Source: Thuidium tamariscinum
Lineage: Eukaryota; Streptophyta; Bryopsida; Hypnales; Thuidiaceae
Length of the DNA: 64,000 bases
Assembly: GCA_947034885.2 (NCBI GenBank)
Contig: OX344753.2
Location: 27,110,347-27,174,346, forward strand
Direction: 5' to 3'
Below are positions 23,126 through 36,592 of the stretch, in pieces. Under the pieces are notes generated by a model, which saw only the letters and a list, made by a program, of their open reading frames with translations, did not search any database and was not told the DNA's origin. Both the position numbers and the translations under genes were made by a program. Each line of letters begins with the position of its first letter. Position 1 is the stretch's first letter.

Positions 23126-26100
23126 CTAATGGCCGCGTGAGGACGTCTTCTCGTGCTGTAAATCTACGAGTTGTGCGTAGACTCCATTCTTAGCCATCAG
23201 TCTCCTATGACTGCCTTGCTCTATAACCTGGCCTTCTTTAATCACAGCAATTGTGTTCACATTGCGGATAGTTGAGAGCCTGCAGAAACAGGAATTGTTC
23301 GTTGCCTTAGCTAGCATACAAAAGGAGAAGCCGACGACTACAAGCGAAACATAAGCTAGGCATGCAATCATGGCTTTAAATGGCACAAGCCTGATTGCAA
23401 AAATAATGAATGATGCATCTGAGCTGGTCAGAAACCAATTTCTGAAGAAAGCTTTGACCGAGTTGCTCACCTGTGTGCAATCACAACAGTTGTCCTCCCA
23501 TACATTAACCTGTCAAGAGCCTCCTGGACTACCTTCTCAGAATGAGAGTCCAGAGCACTAGTGGCTTCATCAAGCAGCAGAATCGTGGGATCCTTCAGCA
23601 CAGCACGAGCAATTGCCACTCGCTGCTTTTGGCCTCCGGACAGCTGAAGTCCCCTTTCACCAACCTCGGTTCGGTATCCATTAGGGAGTCCACATATAAA
23701 ACTGTGGGCATTCGCAGCTTTGGCTGCTTCAATGACCTCACTCTCCGTTGCACCATCTCTACCATAGAGAATGTTCTCATAGATTGTACAAGCAAATAAA
23801 GAAGGCTCCTGAGAGACAAGTCCAATGTGCCGACGAAGGGACCTCAATTTCAATCTTCGTATGTCAGTGCCATCGATCAAAACTGCTCCAGTAAGCGGGT
23901 CATAAAACCGCTGAATTAACGCAATGATAGAGCTCTTGCCTGCACAAAATCGAGCTTCAGATAAATTGACACTATTGACAACGCGATGACTACGAATCAC
24001 CCGAAAGACACTGGAAGATGGCAGAAAATGGCAGATGATAGAGAGCGTAAAATGGCAGAAAATTTATTCTAGACCGATATCTCTGATGTTAGTTCAGAAG
24101 TAAAAGTTCAACTCGAAGGGAAACCACCATTTTATTTAAGTCAAGGTAAGTTAGTGCACCTGATCCACTCTGCCCGACGAGTGCCAAGCTCCTTCCGGCT
24201 TTAATTTTAAGATCGAAATTTGTAAAAATGTGAATGTCAGGTCTTGCCGGATAGGCGAAACTGACATGCTTCAGTTCGATCTCCCCAGTAATGCGTATCA
24301 CCTCCTCACCTAGTGCGTCTTCGGGATCAATAGCGGTTTTCCGGTCCAGGATTTTGAATATGGAGGCAAGAGCATGAGAGCCCTTAACAATATCAGGTGC
24401 CAGGGCTAGTGTCTCGGCCACACCAAATGCGGTAATAATGAGCACCATGAAGACCTTCAAGACGTCACCAAATTGTGCCTCGCCAACTTTTACTAGGGTC
24501 GAAGCATACCATAAGGCCAAACCATAAGATGCATACATAAAGAATTGTGATAATCCATAGCCAACACCTGAAAGCTGACCCCTCAGTACAGTTTTCTTCT
24601 TGGGCTCTTCAAGTTCGCGAATGAAAAGGTCCAAAACCTTGTCTTCAGCGCAGAAGGCTGCTATTGTGCGAATATTTCCCACTGCTTCGCCTGCCACCAT
24701 ACTCGCCCTACCGTAGGCTTTTCCAAGGTCACCTCCAAAGCCTTTCAGAAACAGTTGCTGCAAGAACTCTATAAGGTTAGATTACTTGCCTATATATTAG
24801 TGCAGTGTGACGGGAAGCTGTAACATCCAAGTATCTGAGACTGTTCGAAAGACCTTAACGAAATACGCAATTGCGGTTAATTCCATCGCAAAGCTTCACA
24901 TGATACACCGACTAAGTGGACACAAGAAATGAGAAAATAAGAACAAGATTGAGCACTCTCCATCCCTTCAAGAGCCAGCCCAAGCCCAGACAACAATCAT
25001 TTTTATGTTTCTCAGCACTCCATAAAATGTAGCACATGTAAACAATTGAAGACAACGGACGCGTGGCATACGTACCTCGCCAATGGCTGAACCAATGAGC
25101 AATGGGAAAGTTAACAATATGACTCCAGCCACCTTCCACTGAAGATAAAAAGCGATGCAGAACGCTGTGGTCACGAGAGCTAGATTTTGAAAGATGGTTG
25201 ACATTCTATCTCCAACAGCAGCTTTGACTAGTGTGGCATCAGTCGCAAGACGTCCGGACACCAAGTTGCTGTTGTTTTTCTCCTCATCGAACCAGCCCAC
25301 CTCCTGAGTAAGAATGGCTGCCCAACAACCCAGAATCTTCTCATTAATCGTTGCTCGGCTGTAATCCACTCTTAAGTGAAAAAATAGCGCATTCTACAAT
25401 ATCAATGATTACACCCGAGCAACTTGATCAAAGATGAAGTATTGGGCAAGAGTGTGAACAAGGGGGGATCAGGCAATGACTCCAGAAATTTCTAAAGTTC
25501 ACAGAGAATAGTGCATGAATCTTACATGAAAATAACTGCTTTCGAACTCGCATAGTTAAAACCTCTCCCATCAGTCCAAAAAAGTAATGCTGCAACACGT
25601 AGATGAGGACAGTCACAATAGTCCCTGCAGCGAAAATGAGGCATATTTTGCGGACTTCATGCCTTACATAATCGTGATCCGGATTGTAGAACGTTACCAG
25701 CATCTGGCTAATGGCCAGAGCAAACAGAGGGGTCTCTCCTCCAGCCATTATCGCACCAATTGACCCAAGAACAGCATAAGGCCATTCCGGAGAGTTCATT
25801 TTAAGCAAACGCCATATGGACGGGGATGAGTGATGCTCTGAAAGCACGAGAGAGAACTCCTTGTCATCACCAAGCCAAGATTCGGTTTCAGGATCAGGAA
25901 CCTGGCGAAAACTACCGCCCATTCGAAAACTGTCACTTAGACGGAAGCTCCAACGCTGACTAAACCGTTGTGAAAAAGAATTTCGCCTTGAATAACTGGA
26001 ACAAAACGATTTAAACCACTTAATGAATAAATGAAGGTTACAAACAATAAAACACATGAGCATGTATTTTCCCTAGTTGAGCGATGGACTTTAGTACCTT

Positions 26101-29100
26101 TCATCGGAAACATTGACAGAGAACAAATCGAGTTGATACCTCGTCAGCAGTACTGTTGATAAAAAAAGGAGATTTCTTACCTCTTCACTGAGGTAATTTG
26201 AGCTGTCTCGACTTCATCATGATTCGGTTCTGCTTCAGGCATCTTGCTTTGACCAGTAGCTTCTTGCATTTTAACGAGCTGCCAGTATGCTCCAGACTCC
26301 CCTTTCGCCAGTAATTCAGCATGTGTACCTGTCTCCACCACCACACCTTGGTGGAGCACAGCAATCATATGAGCATTTTTGATTGTGGACAGTCTGTGAG
26401 CAACAACAACTGTTGTTCTTCCGAGCATGAGCCGATCAAGTGCTTCTTGTACGATCTGCTCTGATCCAGAATCAAGAGCACTTGTTGCTTCGTCAAGTAG
26501 AAGAATACTCGGATTCTTAAGCATGGCACGCGCAATAGCAACTCGTTGTTTTTGCCCGCCTGATAACTTCACACCTCTTTCCCCCACCTGCCAAAAAAGG
26601 AAGCATGGTCAAAAAGACTGCCAAAATTCGGTTAAACTCAGCGATAGTGTTCTCCGATCAAAAGGCAAATGAATGCTGCTAACTGCAAGCTATTATTGGA
26701 AATCACAAATTTACGTGTTAAACATACGTGTAAAGATAAATAGATGGCTGAGTTTAGCCGGATTGGTTCCTCTTAAAACACTCGAATGCATACCTGGGTG
26801 TCATAACCGTTTGGAAGACTACTGATGAAGGAATGAGCATTTGCTGCTTTTGCAGCTTCTTGGATTTCTTGTAAAGTTGCACCGTCTTTGCCATACAAGA
26901 TGTTCTCTAAAATACTGGTGGCAAAAAGGGCAGGTTCTTGGTTGACTAAACCGATCTGCTCACGGAGCCATTGCAACTCAAGATTCCTGATATTAAATCC
27001 GTCAAGCAGCACCTCACCTGCGTTACCGAGGCCCTCGGATGTTAAACTCCAAAGAATGTTGCAAGAGTATTTTATCTGGGTGACAAGACGAGGAGATCGA
27101 GTGGTACTAAAAGTGAAAATATTATAAAGCCAGCTCTAACAATATAACAATCCCTACCTGAAGAAGGATCATAAAACCGTTCGATGAGAGCAATAATGGT
27201 ACTCTTTCCTGACCCTGAGCCCCCAACCATAGATGCAGTTTTTCCGGCTGGGATGGTGAGACACAAGTTTTGAAAAATCTGAACTCCGGGTCTAGAAGGG
27301 TAGCAGAAGGCTACACTTTTGAACTGGATTTGGCCGCGCACTTGGCACAGTATTGATCCGTCCCTGTTTCGGCTCACGAGAGGTTTTTTTGCAATCATTG
27401 AGAGTATATTATACCCTGCTGCTTTCCCTTTTCCAAATGTTGTTAAATTTGGCGCTGCCTGGCCTAAGGCACTGCGAACAGTAATCGATAAAGTTATCAG
27501 CATCTCCAGCAATGTCAGATTGACAATTTATTAAATTATCACGAATAATGGATAAACCATGGACACAAGAAATTTGATAGTCACTTACATCCCACTGATG
27601 ATGACATTCAGGATCGTTGTGAAAGCTTGGCCACCATTGGTTATGTTCTTGAAAATAAGTATGTGCGCATACCACAGTAGTAAAGCCCATGCTCCAAAGA
27701 GGAGCCCATACGTGCAACCAACGCCCAATCCCTTAGCTAAACCTCCTTTCTTCCCAAGTTTCAGAGTACTTTCTAAGGCATCTGAGTACTTTTTGATAGC
27801 CTTGTTCTCACCCACGAATGAATACACTGTCCGAACTTGTGAAATCGCCTGCCAAAACACAACACCCAGGAGCCGATCAGGAAAGAGATTCAGGCCAATA
27901 CAGTACATTTGCGTCTCCTCGAAAACCTCATATCTTGTTAATGAAAGCTTATCCCACTCATAGCCAATTTAGATCTCGGAGCAACCGCGATGACGGACAT
28001 TCGAAGTTTTGATGGCATTGCAACAAAATGTATTCCAGTAGGAAAACTCCAGACAACCAAAAAGTAAAGAACAACCTCTTCAGAAATTTCTCCAGCTTTT
28101 GAGTAGGCCTTCTGGCTTCGACTCGTTAATCCAATCATAACAACAGCGTAGGAGCCTCCAGCAATTGCAATCAGAGGCACCACAGCGAGAGTGACAAGAG
28201 TAAGTTGCCACACCGACGTGAAGCCCACCGCAAAGCCCGAAATAAACCTGGCCATGTAATGCACGTAGTTTCCTGCCTGGAACCAGATAGATCCCGTCAG
28301 ACAACATCTACATAACAGAGAATTATTCTCCTCAACTTCGCTTAGAAAGGTGGGGAGACTTCAGTAACGTTATTCCGACAATTTCTCCCGAATCTTTAGA
28401 TATAAGGGAGGGAGGCTTCCAATATGTCTATTGACATAACTTGCTCATGACGGCGACATTTACAAGTAAGAGAATACCTGGGACTTTCCCTCACAAATAC
28501 AAAGAATGACAGTGTCCGTCAATATTCTGATGTACCTTCTCGCTAATTGCATCTTGCACCAGCAATGTATCACTAGATATGCGACTAACAATCTCCCCCG
28601 TGCTGGCATCAGTGTCGAAGAATCCCACATCTTGAGAAAGCATGGCCTTGAGGTATGCTACCCTCATTCGCGCGGATTGTCTTTCTCCAGTCTGCATCCA
28701 GCATGCGACCTCTGCAATGGAATGAATACATTCAGAAAAATAAATTCCAAGCTTTGTATATCCCAAGGCTAAGTAGATTCATTTCCAGTGTGCACTCGTA
28801 GTTAACAAAGGACCTAAGCAGAACGACCGGGACACTTTGCCTCAAATAGCCCATGTTGTCGGACCTTGGAGTTAAGATCCTTCAGTAAAAGCTGTTTATG
28901 TTAAACGATCTTGTTTTAAAACATAGATAAGTGCTTTCAAGATCCAATCCCTAGAAAGTTCCAAGGCCAGTAAATTAGAGACCCCCCTGATAGTAACCAA
29001 CTTACCAAGCCATGCAGAAACGAAGACCACAATTGCCAAGTACAGGAAATAGAGAGCGTTCTGCAATGCAATTACATCTTGGTGAGGAACATGTGTCCAT

Positions 29101-29727
29101 AATTCTCTCAGAGTCTTGCAACGTGCTCACCACCACAAGAATAGGGAAACATGTCATCGACACATTGCTCAGAGAGCCTTTCTGAGTTAAACTTCAGTTC
29201 ACATCAAGTGTCATCCAATATCCATTCAGCGTTCTAAACCAGATAAGTTTCAAAGTTTATTCAACAGGTATTCACATGCATGCAACGGAAAAGTCACTTT
29301 ATTCCTATAAATTAAAGCTTTGAGGTCGGCACGAGATATGAACCTTTGAGACTTCTTCACTCATAGTTTTGGGATCGTTGTAGTACGTTCCAAAAGCATC
29401 GATGAGTTTGCCAAAGAATATGAAGAACACAGGGATGGCAACACCATGCATGCAAGCACCAGCGGTCCCGAGAAAAATGAGCAACACATCGTAGGTATCT
29501 GCGAAGGAGTAGAGCTTGTAATACGCAACACTTGGAGGTTCTTCTTTCTTCTTTGGCACCTCCTCATTCTTCGTAGGTTTTGGAGATTTTATCTGCTGGA
29601 GCTCGAAAGACTCAAAATTCGAACGAGCCGGAGGAAAATCTGTCAAATAACGACCCTCATTGTTCTCAATTCTTAATTTCCTAGAAATTCCGTCTTCATA
29701 CAAACCATCCTCCTCCCTCCTGAACAT
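23126..29727 (-). CDS. ABCB-type full transporter (P-glycoprotein family, ABCB13/14-like)
   Basis: Thirteen exons, 5' to 3': 29727-29344, 29060-29006, 28711-28536, 28276-28076, 27848-27589, 27471-27158, 27017-26794, 26587-26181, 25995-25526, 25317-25076, 24757-24160, 23939-23471 and 23279-23126. All introns are GT-AG, phases agree, and the frame is 3954 bp (1317 aa), a normal full-transporter length. Order is TMD1, NBD1, linker, TMD2, NBD2, with the first membrane helix at about 81-103. NBD1 has Walker [10 protein letters not shown] (442-450), LSGGQ (546-550), Walker B ILLLDE (566-571) and His602. NBD2 has Walker A GQSGSGKS split by an intron (Lys1112), LSGGQ (1210-1214) and LLLDE (1231-1235). 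All catalytic residues look intact. The linker (about 674-705) is Ser/Arg-rich, a likely phosphorylation region. [11 protein letters not shown] and [10 protein letters not shown] resemble Arabidopsis ABCB13/14 (auxin, malate), but the substrate here is unknown. The start ATG follows a TTTCAG acceptor, suggesting an intron in the 5' leader; an in-frame ATG at 29910 is the alternative. Confidence 0.95.
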
Positions 29728-31960
29728 ACTGAAAGGTATACAGCTAAGTTCAGCTTCGAGGAATAGCGTGCTCCACTGGTAACCGCGCGGGCACGAATGC
29801 TGCTTCCCGATTTTCTTGACGTACTTCAGCCAAACTGTGGCCCCTGCAGCCCTAGCATTGTTGTGGCATCTTTTCTCCGCTGTAGGTGATTTGACATACA
29901 ATCTCCACATCTTCAGTGAAAATAGTATCGAGATGCACGTTGCTTCTCGTGCTAAGAATAATTCAATATCATTTTGGACTAGCTGATCTAAAAAGGAAAT
30001 CTAGTAAACATCAAATTCCTAATGAAAAGTATCACAACAATAATATCGGGGTGACTTAAAGATTGTTAGCTGAGGTCAAGATGCAACCAGACAGCGACGC
30101 ATCACTCAGACAAGATCATCAGGGCGTATTATAGTTTTCCATCGAGGACAAGGACCTTAGGTTAAAACCTACAGCAAACAATGGAATCCCCACAGAGAGA
30201 CCACAGGATTGTGCACCAAATATTGTGATTTCATAACCAGACGCAATTTAAAGCGGACCCCTAACCAATGCAGGGAGAGTAAATAAATAACTAAGTACGG
30301 GGATTTAGTAATAAGACGGTTAATAAATTTATGGCATTTCATTTCACACCATAAATTGATTTCTTAAAATGTCTGAAAGCTTGCCCTTCTAGTGTCTTTA
30401 ACATTTTGCGCAGGAGGAAGTGCTCATATGGCGGTCAGCATCTACCTCAAACTTGTAGATTCAGTTTGTACAAGCTCAAAACTAGTTCAATTCCTTATCA
30501 AGAAAAAACACGGAGGACGATTTCCAAAGCTGCTGCTCACTCTAGCCAGTGACCACAGCTTACGGTTTGAAACTGTGGTGGACGAAATACAGAGCCGACG
30601 TAATGAAAAAACGGTTATGAAAAACGTTACAAACCTCCCTCTATTCTAGTAGTGTATGCATCGGTAATCTAATATTCCATGGCCAGCTAGTGCATGAAGC
30701 AATTCGCCAGAAGATGTTCCTGAGCGACAGTGTTATGATCTAAGCCACCTCCGCAGGCCACACACACAGTACATTTCAACGTGTCTGCGTGCTCTACGTG
30801 AAAGCGACGTAGCTTTCGAACGTAGCTTCCGTGAAAGAATCAAATGATGTAGCCAGTACTCGAACTCAGCAAGTCAGAAAACAGTAATGGTTTGACCATT
30901 GCTGAAGCAGGAGATAGCCGGATCTAGGCATGTAATAGCCAATGTGCATCCCCGAACTTAATACATTGTCAAGGAAATCGGTCGAGTATTGCTTAGTCGA
31001 GTTTCTTGAGCTGCGTTAACAGCAAAGTATCTCGTTTTGCGTCTCTCTGTTCTTTTTTCAACATCCTGAAGTCTCGAGCTTCAACCTCTAAGATATATAG
31101 TTTTAACCCTTTCCAATCGATTCTGAGCTTGAAACGGCGCCCTTCATAACTGAAACCACGAGTAAGGACAACTAAACGAAGCTAAATAGTTCACTTACTG
31201 CACTTTACACTCCATTTGAAAGTTTCACCAAGAAACATGGGAGCTCACCGTGTACATGCAGCACGACACCTCTCCGTCGAAAACATCACACGCTTCTTAG
31301 TAACTGCACCTCCAACTGTCTCCAATACTCCCGCATTCTCAAACCAAAACCAGGCGCAAAGATGTGCAAGAAAACGGCCTCAAAGTGTCATTCCACCTCT
31401 CATATCCAGCGGCGTCGCCTTCGTAAGCGCCTGCATGACCTAGCATCTAAAAAGATTAGGGGAGAGAGGAACGCACGCAATGCCGATAACGCTGCGCAGA
31501 TCAACCACTGCAATAGAGCTCACGTGAGTCCAAGCAGAAAGGGTGACAGTCGCCAGAGCAGGCACCAGCCAGAGCTTGATCAGAGCAAGAGAGAGACGAC
31601 GAGAAGTAGCCCGCCTGGACGGACGGGGGCGATGGCTTTCATCGTTCGTCGTTCGTCGTTGGGACTGAGCAACGGGTGAGAGCGGGTGGAGCCTCATAAA
31701 GAACGACGGCGATTGCCGATGAGCAGTCATCACCTCGCTCTGGGCGTCTGCATGCCTGGCCGGGCCGGGTGGTGCCTGGGACGGGTGACCGGGCAACAGT
31801 CATCAGTCAGTCAGTCCGGGGGAAGTCCGTCAGTTCCTCATTGTCTTGGGCTTTCAATGCCCGCGGCCACTTGTATTTCCACCGCCTTAATGGCCCCCCA
31901 CTTCTCATCAATTGCATTATGCGTGTTTGTCAACCACATTGCCCTCCAGTGTCGGAGTTG
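29728..31960 (-). promoter_or_regulatory. Upstream region of ABCB with GC-rich segment
   Basis: The sequence directly before the ABCB start ends in a splice-acceptor pattern (TATACCTTTCAG), so a noncoding first exon further upstream is likely. The segment from about 31240 to 31900 is strongly GC- and CpG-rich compared with everything around it and is the best candidate for the promoter and leader exon. Open frames in this segment occur on both strands and none resembles a protein. No donor site was fixed. Confidence 0.4.
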
Positions 31961-32194
31961 AAATTTCGGATCAGCTTGTTGTTGTTGGAGGGTACCTTTT
32001 CTTCAGGTATCAAGACGAGTAACTTACCCATTTCCGACCACTTAAGTTGGGCAATTTGGCCAATCGGTGGCATGGGGAGGGTTGAGGAAAAAATTTCCCC
32101 GCAGGGAGAGGAATAGATTTGGGAAGGATTTCTATTATTTTTTATATTTTTTCCTTCAGAAACAAATCTACCATGAATTTGTTGCGGGACATTA

Positions 32195-32519
32195 AGGTAA
32201 GAGGTCCTGTAATGGACCGTCTAAGGGCTGAAACAGAATTTCAGGTAGGTAAAACCTCTAGAAATAATTTTCAATAAGTTTTCCTTGAAAAACAAGTAGA
32301 ATTGACATCTAACCCAAGTCGTTTCATATTTTTCTGAGCTTTTTTGAATTAGTTATCAAATTTTGAAATTGAAAGGGCATAGGGCTGTAAAATGGTGCCC
32401 TAGCTACAATGTACATGGTCAATACACTAAAAGTCTATGAAAAAGAAACATGTACAACTATTGTACATTTAAGATAGGGCACCATTTTAGAACCTGCTCC
32501 ATTTAAGAGCCTTCTACCT
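32195..32519. mobile_element. AGGTA-ended MITE with TA duplication, copy A
   Basis: The element starts AGGTAAGAGGTCCTG and ends CCTTCTACCT, flanked by TA on both sides. The body, inverted, matches 46308-46634 and 50693-50994. Landmarks are CAAGTCGTTTCATATTTTT and TAGGGCACCATTTTA. Length is 325 bp, with no coding capacity. Confidence 0.85.
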
Positions 32520-32762
32520 TAAATCCACCAAACAAAGTGACTAGATTTACCGTAGGGGTAAACGTTGAAATTTTTTATTTTTTGCACAAATTATTTTTTG
32601 CAAATTTTGAATTCATACTTGCAATCAAAGACCCCAAATTAGCTAGGGAGGGCCTTAAACATACCCTACAACACGGCACAAAAATAGGGGGCTTTTCACT
32701 TTTATCCCAAGTAACATGAGTTTTATCCTACTAGATCCACTTCGTGGGATGGATTAAACGTC
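32520..32762. mobile_element. GGGCCCA-family MITE, degraded copy
   Basis: TAAATCCACCAAACAAAGTG at the left and CCACTTCGTGGGATGGATTA at the right form a degenerate inverted repeat. The interior shares CAAATTAGCTAGGGAGG and ACATACCCTA with the 14970-15228 copy. Copy A of the AGGTA family sits directly at its left edge. Confidence 0.6.
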
Positions 32763-33753
32763 CTACAAATTTTTTTACTAGAGATTTTGTTTGTCCTATT
32801 CTTGATATATACACAAACCTATTTCCAATTATAAGTTGGTTACAAAATCAATGTAAGTGATCATTATAGCTTTCACTATACATGTTGTCATTATTGTATG
32901 CTTTCAATGTACGCCTCCTAGAAAATTCCACTAGTTGTGCTTGTCATATTGTACATGAGTTGTCACCTACACCCTAGCTTTATTGAAAATGAAGTAGCTA
33001 AACTTGTAAGGATGGAAGGTTGGTCGGAAATGGATGATTTCTATTTGATGAAAATGGTTGTCTTGCCTCTATGAGATGGTTCGAAAATTTTAGTCTTTCA
33101 TATAGAACAATGAAAAAGAAGGCGTTAGGGATTGAAATTTCAACAAGGTATGAATTGTCATGAATTTCTGAGGTGCATTGCACTTATAGCCTAAAAGAAT
33201 GACTTGAAAGTCTCCTTAGAAAGGTCAAAAGAAAATACATATGTTACTCACCAATGATGGTTACAATGTATTTTTGTAAAACAAACACAAAATCACAAAG
33301 GAATCTTTTTGCATTGACTTTGACATTTTTATGTCACAAAAAATACAAATGTCACCAAAACAAGATTTTTGCTAATGATTAATATTAAACTTGGGAAAAA
33401 TTCTCTTCTAAATTTAAGTGACACGTGAAATTAAAAGACATTAGGTGTATTAAATGTATATACTAACATTTATTTTTCAAAACTATAGTAATTCTGTAGG
33501 TATTGGCTATTTTTGACATTGCAAAATTAATTTTTTCTATTTTATTTCTAAGTTTTTATAATGGTTGATAAAGAAGTGAAATTTTATATATATAAGTAGC
33601 TTAAGTCACGAATTCCTACACTTGAATCAAGAACATATATAAGACAAAGCTTGTACATTTTTAACATAAAGATTGGTATAATCAACTACTCCTATTGTTC
33701 CTAGAGTGTATACGACAATATAAATGCAACATAAACAAGTACATGATAAGATT

Positions 33754-33787
<34 letters not shown>

Positions 33788-35197
33788 ATAAAGGAAAAAA
33801 ATTCCCATTGTTTGCACTAGTATATATATTGCAAGTCTCTATGTAAGCCAATTCATGTATATTGTTGTAGAATCTTTGCAAAATCATCCTAACTACAACC
33901 ATTAAGTATGATTTCATTCTATTGTGGCATCCAAGAAAATTATTTTTATGCAAACTCCCCCCTTATTGAATATTAAACCTTGTAGCATTGCTTTTGTAAT
34001 TATCATATATGACTTTTGTCAAGGTTTGTATAACAATCTATATACTAAAATCATAACTCCCTCTCTAATGTCACAAATGCTACCATTAATAGTAGGGGCT
34101 GGTGCTTGGTATGCTATGCATTCACTGTATTATATATTAATAAAAAATTTATATATTTGAATAGAATGCATGATATTGATTTCAATAAGTCATTAGAATA
34201 ATTATTTTAAGTATTTTATAAGAATGTTTTCAATCATGAGTCCATGAAAATCTTATTGTCATACAATGTGATATTACAAAAAAGGAGTAGCAATTTGCAA
34301 TCACTTTTGTAATATCACTTTTTACAAAGAGTGATATTATAAAAATAATGTAGTTGTTGCAATGAAGGTGATATTAAAGAGGATCTACAAGGAGATATAA
34401 TAGAGGTAGCAAATCCATTGGTTTTCTTGGCTTAACGCTTCTTTGCGCTTCTATAATTTAGTGCTTTTGTGAAATTTGAGCTTTCATGATATCAATTTTC
34501 TAAATTCTAATGATGATTGTATAGCATAACAAGCACCAACTACTAGTTTACTATAAATTCCTTCAGATATAAAAAGATTAAAATTGTTATTTGTGTAATG
34601 AAATAAAAATTTCATTCGCTCTAATTAACAACAATAAAGCATCACAAGCATTCTGTTTCTTTAAGAAAATCCCATTAAATTGTTATATGAATAATTTTGG
34701 GAGATTCTTTCGCTAATTCCTCAATTATAAGATCACAATATTTATCATGTTCTACTAATTTTGTATTTTTCATTTGAATTTATTTGTTTTTCCAAAGTAT
34801 TCCATAAAGTATTCTTAACACTATTCCTACCTCAAATGCAACAAAATCAATTAGTGTTTTATACTTTTGTCTATCATTAGGATCTACTTGAATAATGAAT
34901 AAATGAAGGTCAAGGTTTCTTTCAAGAGCCCTAATTTTTTTTTTATTGGCTTATTAAAGATTAAAGAAACTCTAAATTTTTAGTTCATAATTTAAAAAAT
35001 GGAATTTCAAGTTGTAGATTTTATCTATAATTTTCATTATTATTATTATTTAAATTTGTAAGCAATTGATTAGTGTAAATCTTTCATAAATAGGAATAAG
35101 ATATTTTATTAAAAATCTTGGAATGATGTGCCAACCTTTAGAAGATTTTAATAATGAAGTGCAATAGTGTCACATCTCTATCAAATATTTAATTTTA
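32763..35197. other. AT-rich intergenic stretch, no gene seen
   Basis: No credible coding frame is seen. The part 32770-32960 has relatives at 48674-48790 and 55420-55520 (they share TATTCTTGAT/AACCATAAG-type blocks and GGTTACAAAATCAAT). Short repeats of GTGATATTA occur at 34270-34380. Confidence 0.45.
33757..33784. repeat. (AT)14 microsatellite
   Basis: This is an uninterrupted AT dinucleotide run of 28 bp. Confidence 0.95.
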
Positions 35198-36064
35198 CCC
35201 CTAAAGGACCATTGTCCCTTGAAGGGACAAATTGGATTTTGAGCAAGTACTAATAGATTCAATTTTGTCATGATTATTTGAATTTTTTTTAAGGATTTAG
35301 AAATTGATTAACTTTGTGAAATTATATATTTTTCCCAATGGGTGCCAAGAACAAAAGTTATATACAAATAAGCTCAAAATGGGGGGGACTAAACAATAAC
35401 AAATACTTTTTATTTTTTTATTTTTTTCATAATTTTTTAATTATAGATTACATTTTTTCTACATAAAAAACTTTAAAGTTATGGAGTTTTCTTTTAAGAA
35501 ATCTAAGTATTTTCTTGAAAAAATAATTCTTAGGATATACTTCTAAATGCAATTTTTTACATTTTTTACAAAAAAAGGTTCCATATGGCTTAGTTATCTT
35601 TCTAAAACAATTTAACTATTGGAGATACTGCATTTTAATTCTATCTTAGAGATATTAATAAATTAGATTTTCTTTCTAACTTGTATCTACTTTTACTTCA
35701 CAATTTCTTTGGATGAAAACTAATTTTGTTTTAATTAATCTTTTTCATACTCTCAACTCAATTTCCTACTACAAAGTTTTTCTAAATTCAAAATTTTATA
35801 GTGCAAAAAATCAAAGTTAAGAAGGTTCAAAGGCAAAAAAATCTAGTTTCACATATGCAAAAAAATCGTTTTCTTCATTTTAAACGTATATATCATGCAA
35901 TCTATGTAGTCAATTTAAAAAAAAATTATTATGTACATTCTCTGCTAATTGGGTGTACAATCCCATGGTTAGATGTCTAAAAATAATTTTTTTATTGTTT
36001 GCAATAAAATTAGAAATTTTTAGTATTTAATTTAAATTTAAAAAAGACCTTGGTCCTTTAGAGG
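35198..36064. mobile_element. CCCCTAAAGG-family element, ends partly decayed
   Basis: The left end CCCCTAAAGGACCATTG and right end CTTGGTCCTTTAGAGG are inverted repeats. The flanks TTTA and TTAG each differ by one base from the TTAA seen around better-preserved members. The interior is AT-rich and noncoding. Confidence 0.65.
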
Positions 36065-36592
36065 TTAGAAAAAGGTTTCTAGATTTTTTTAAATGACACA
36101 ATTTTGTAATTTCTTTTTTCAGTATAAATGTTTTTGGTATAAAAAAATTTGAAAAAAAATAGAAAACTATTTTTATAGTTTTCTACTTAATTTTCCATAT
36201 AAAAATAGAACATTTAAGGATGTAAATCAATTGTCAATTTGAGCTTTTAAGTTCTCAATTTATACATTTATAATTTGATTATGACATTAACAACCTTATT
36301 CTCAATCAATCACACCAAATATTATTTCAAAATCTATGTTTGATACGTGGTTTGATAACTTTAACATACATTGGTTGGTTTTTTCTAGGTTGGTTGGTTT
36401 TAATAGACAATCCAATCATATAAATGGTAAGTCCCAATTCTTCACAACAATTAATCTATACAACATAGCAAAAAATTATAAAAGTCAAATAGATTAATAG
36501 ATTTTCTTAGCTTGGTTAAGATGGTAAGCATTTGGAATTCAAATTTACTTTAATACATAGTACAAAGTAATATAGAAGGAATATGGTGGTCA

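Noticed and set aside
31216..31961. Overlapping open frames of 75-118 codons on both strands
   Set aside because: GC-rich DNA yields chance open frames in all directions, and none resembles a known family.
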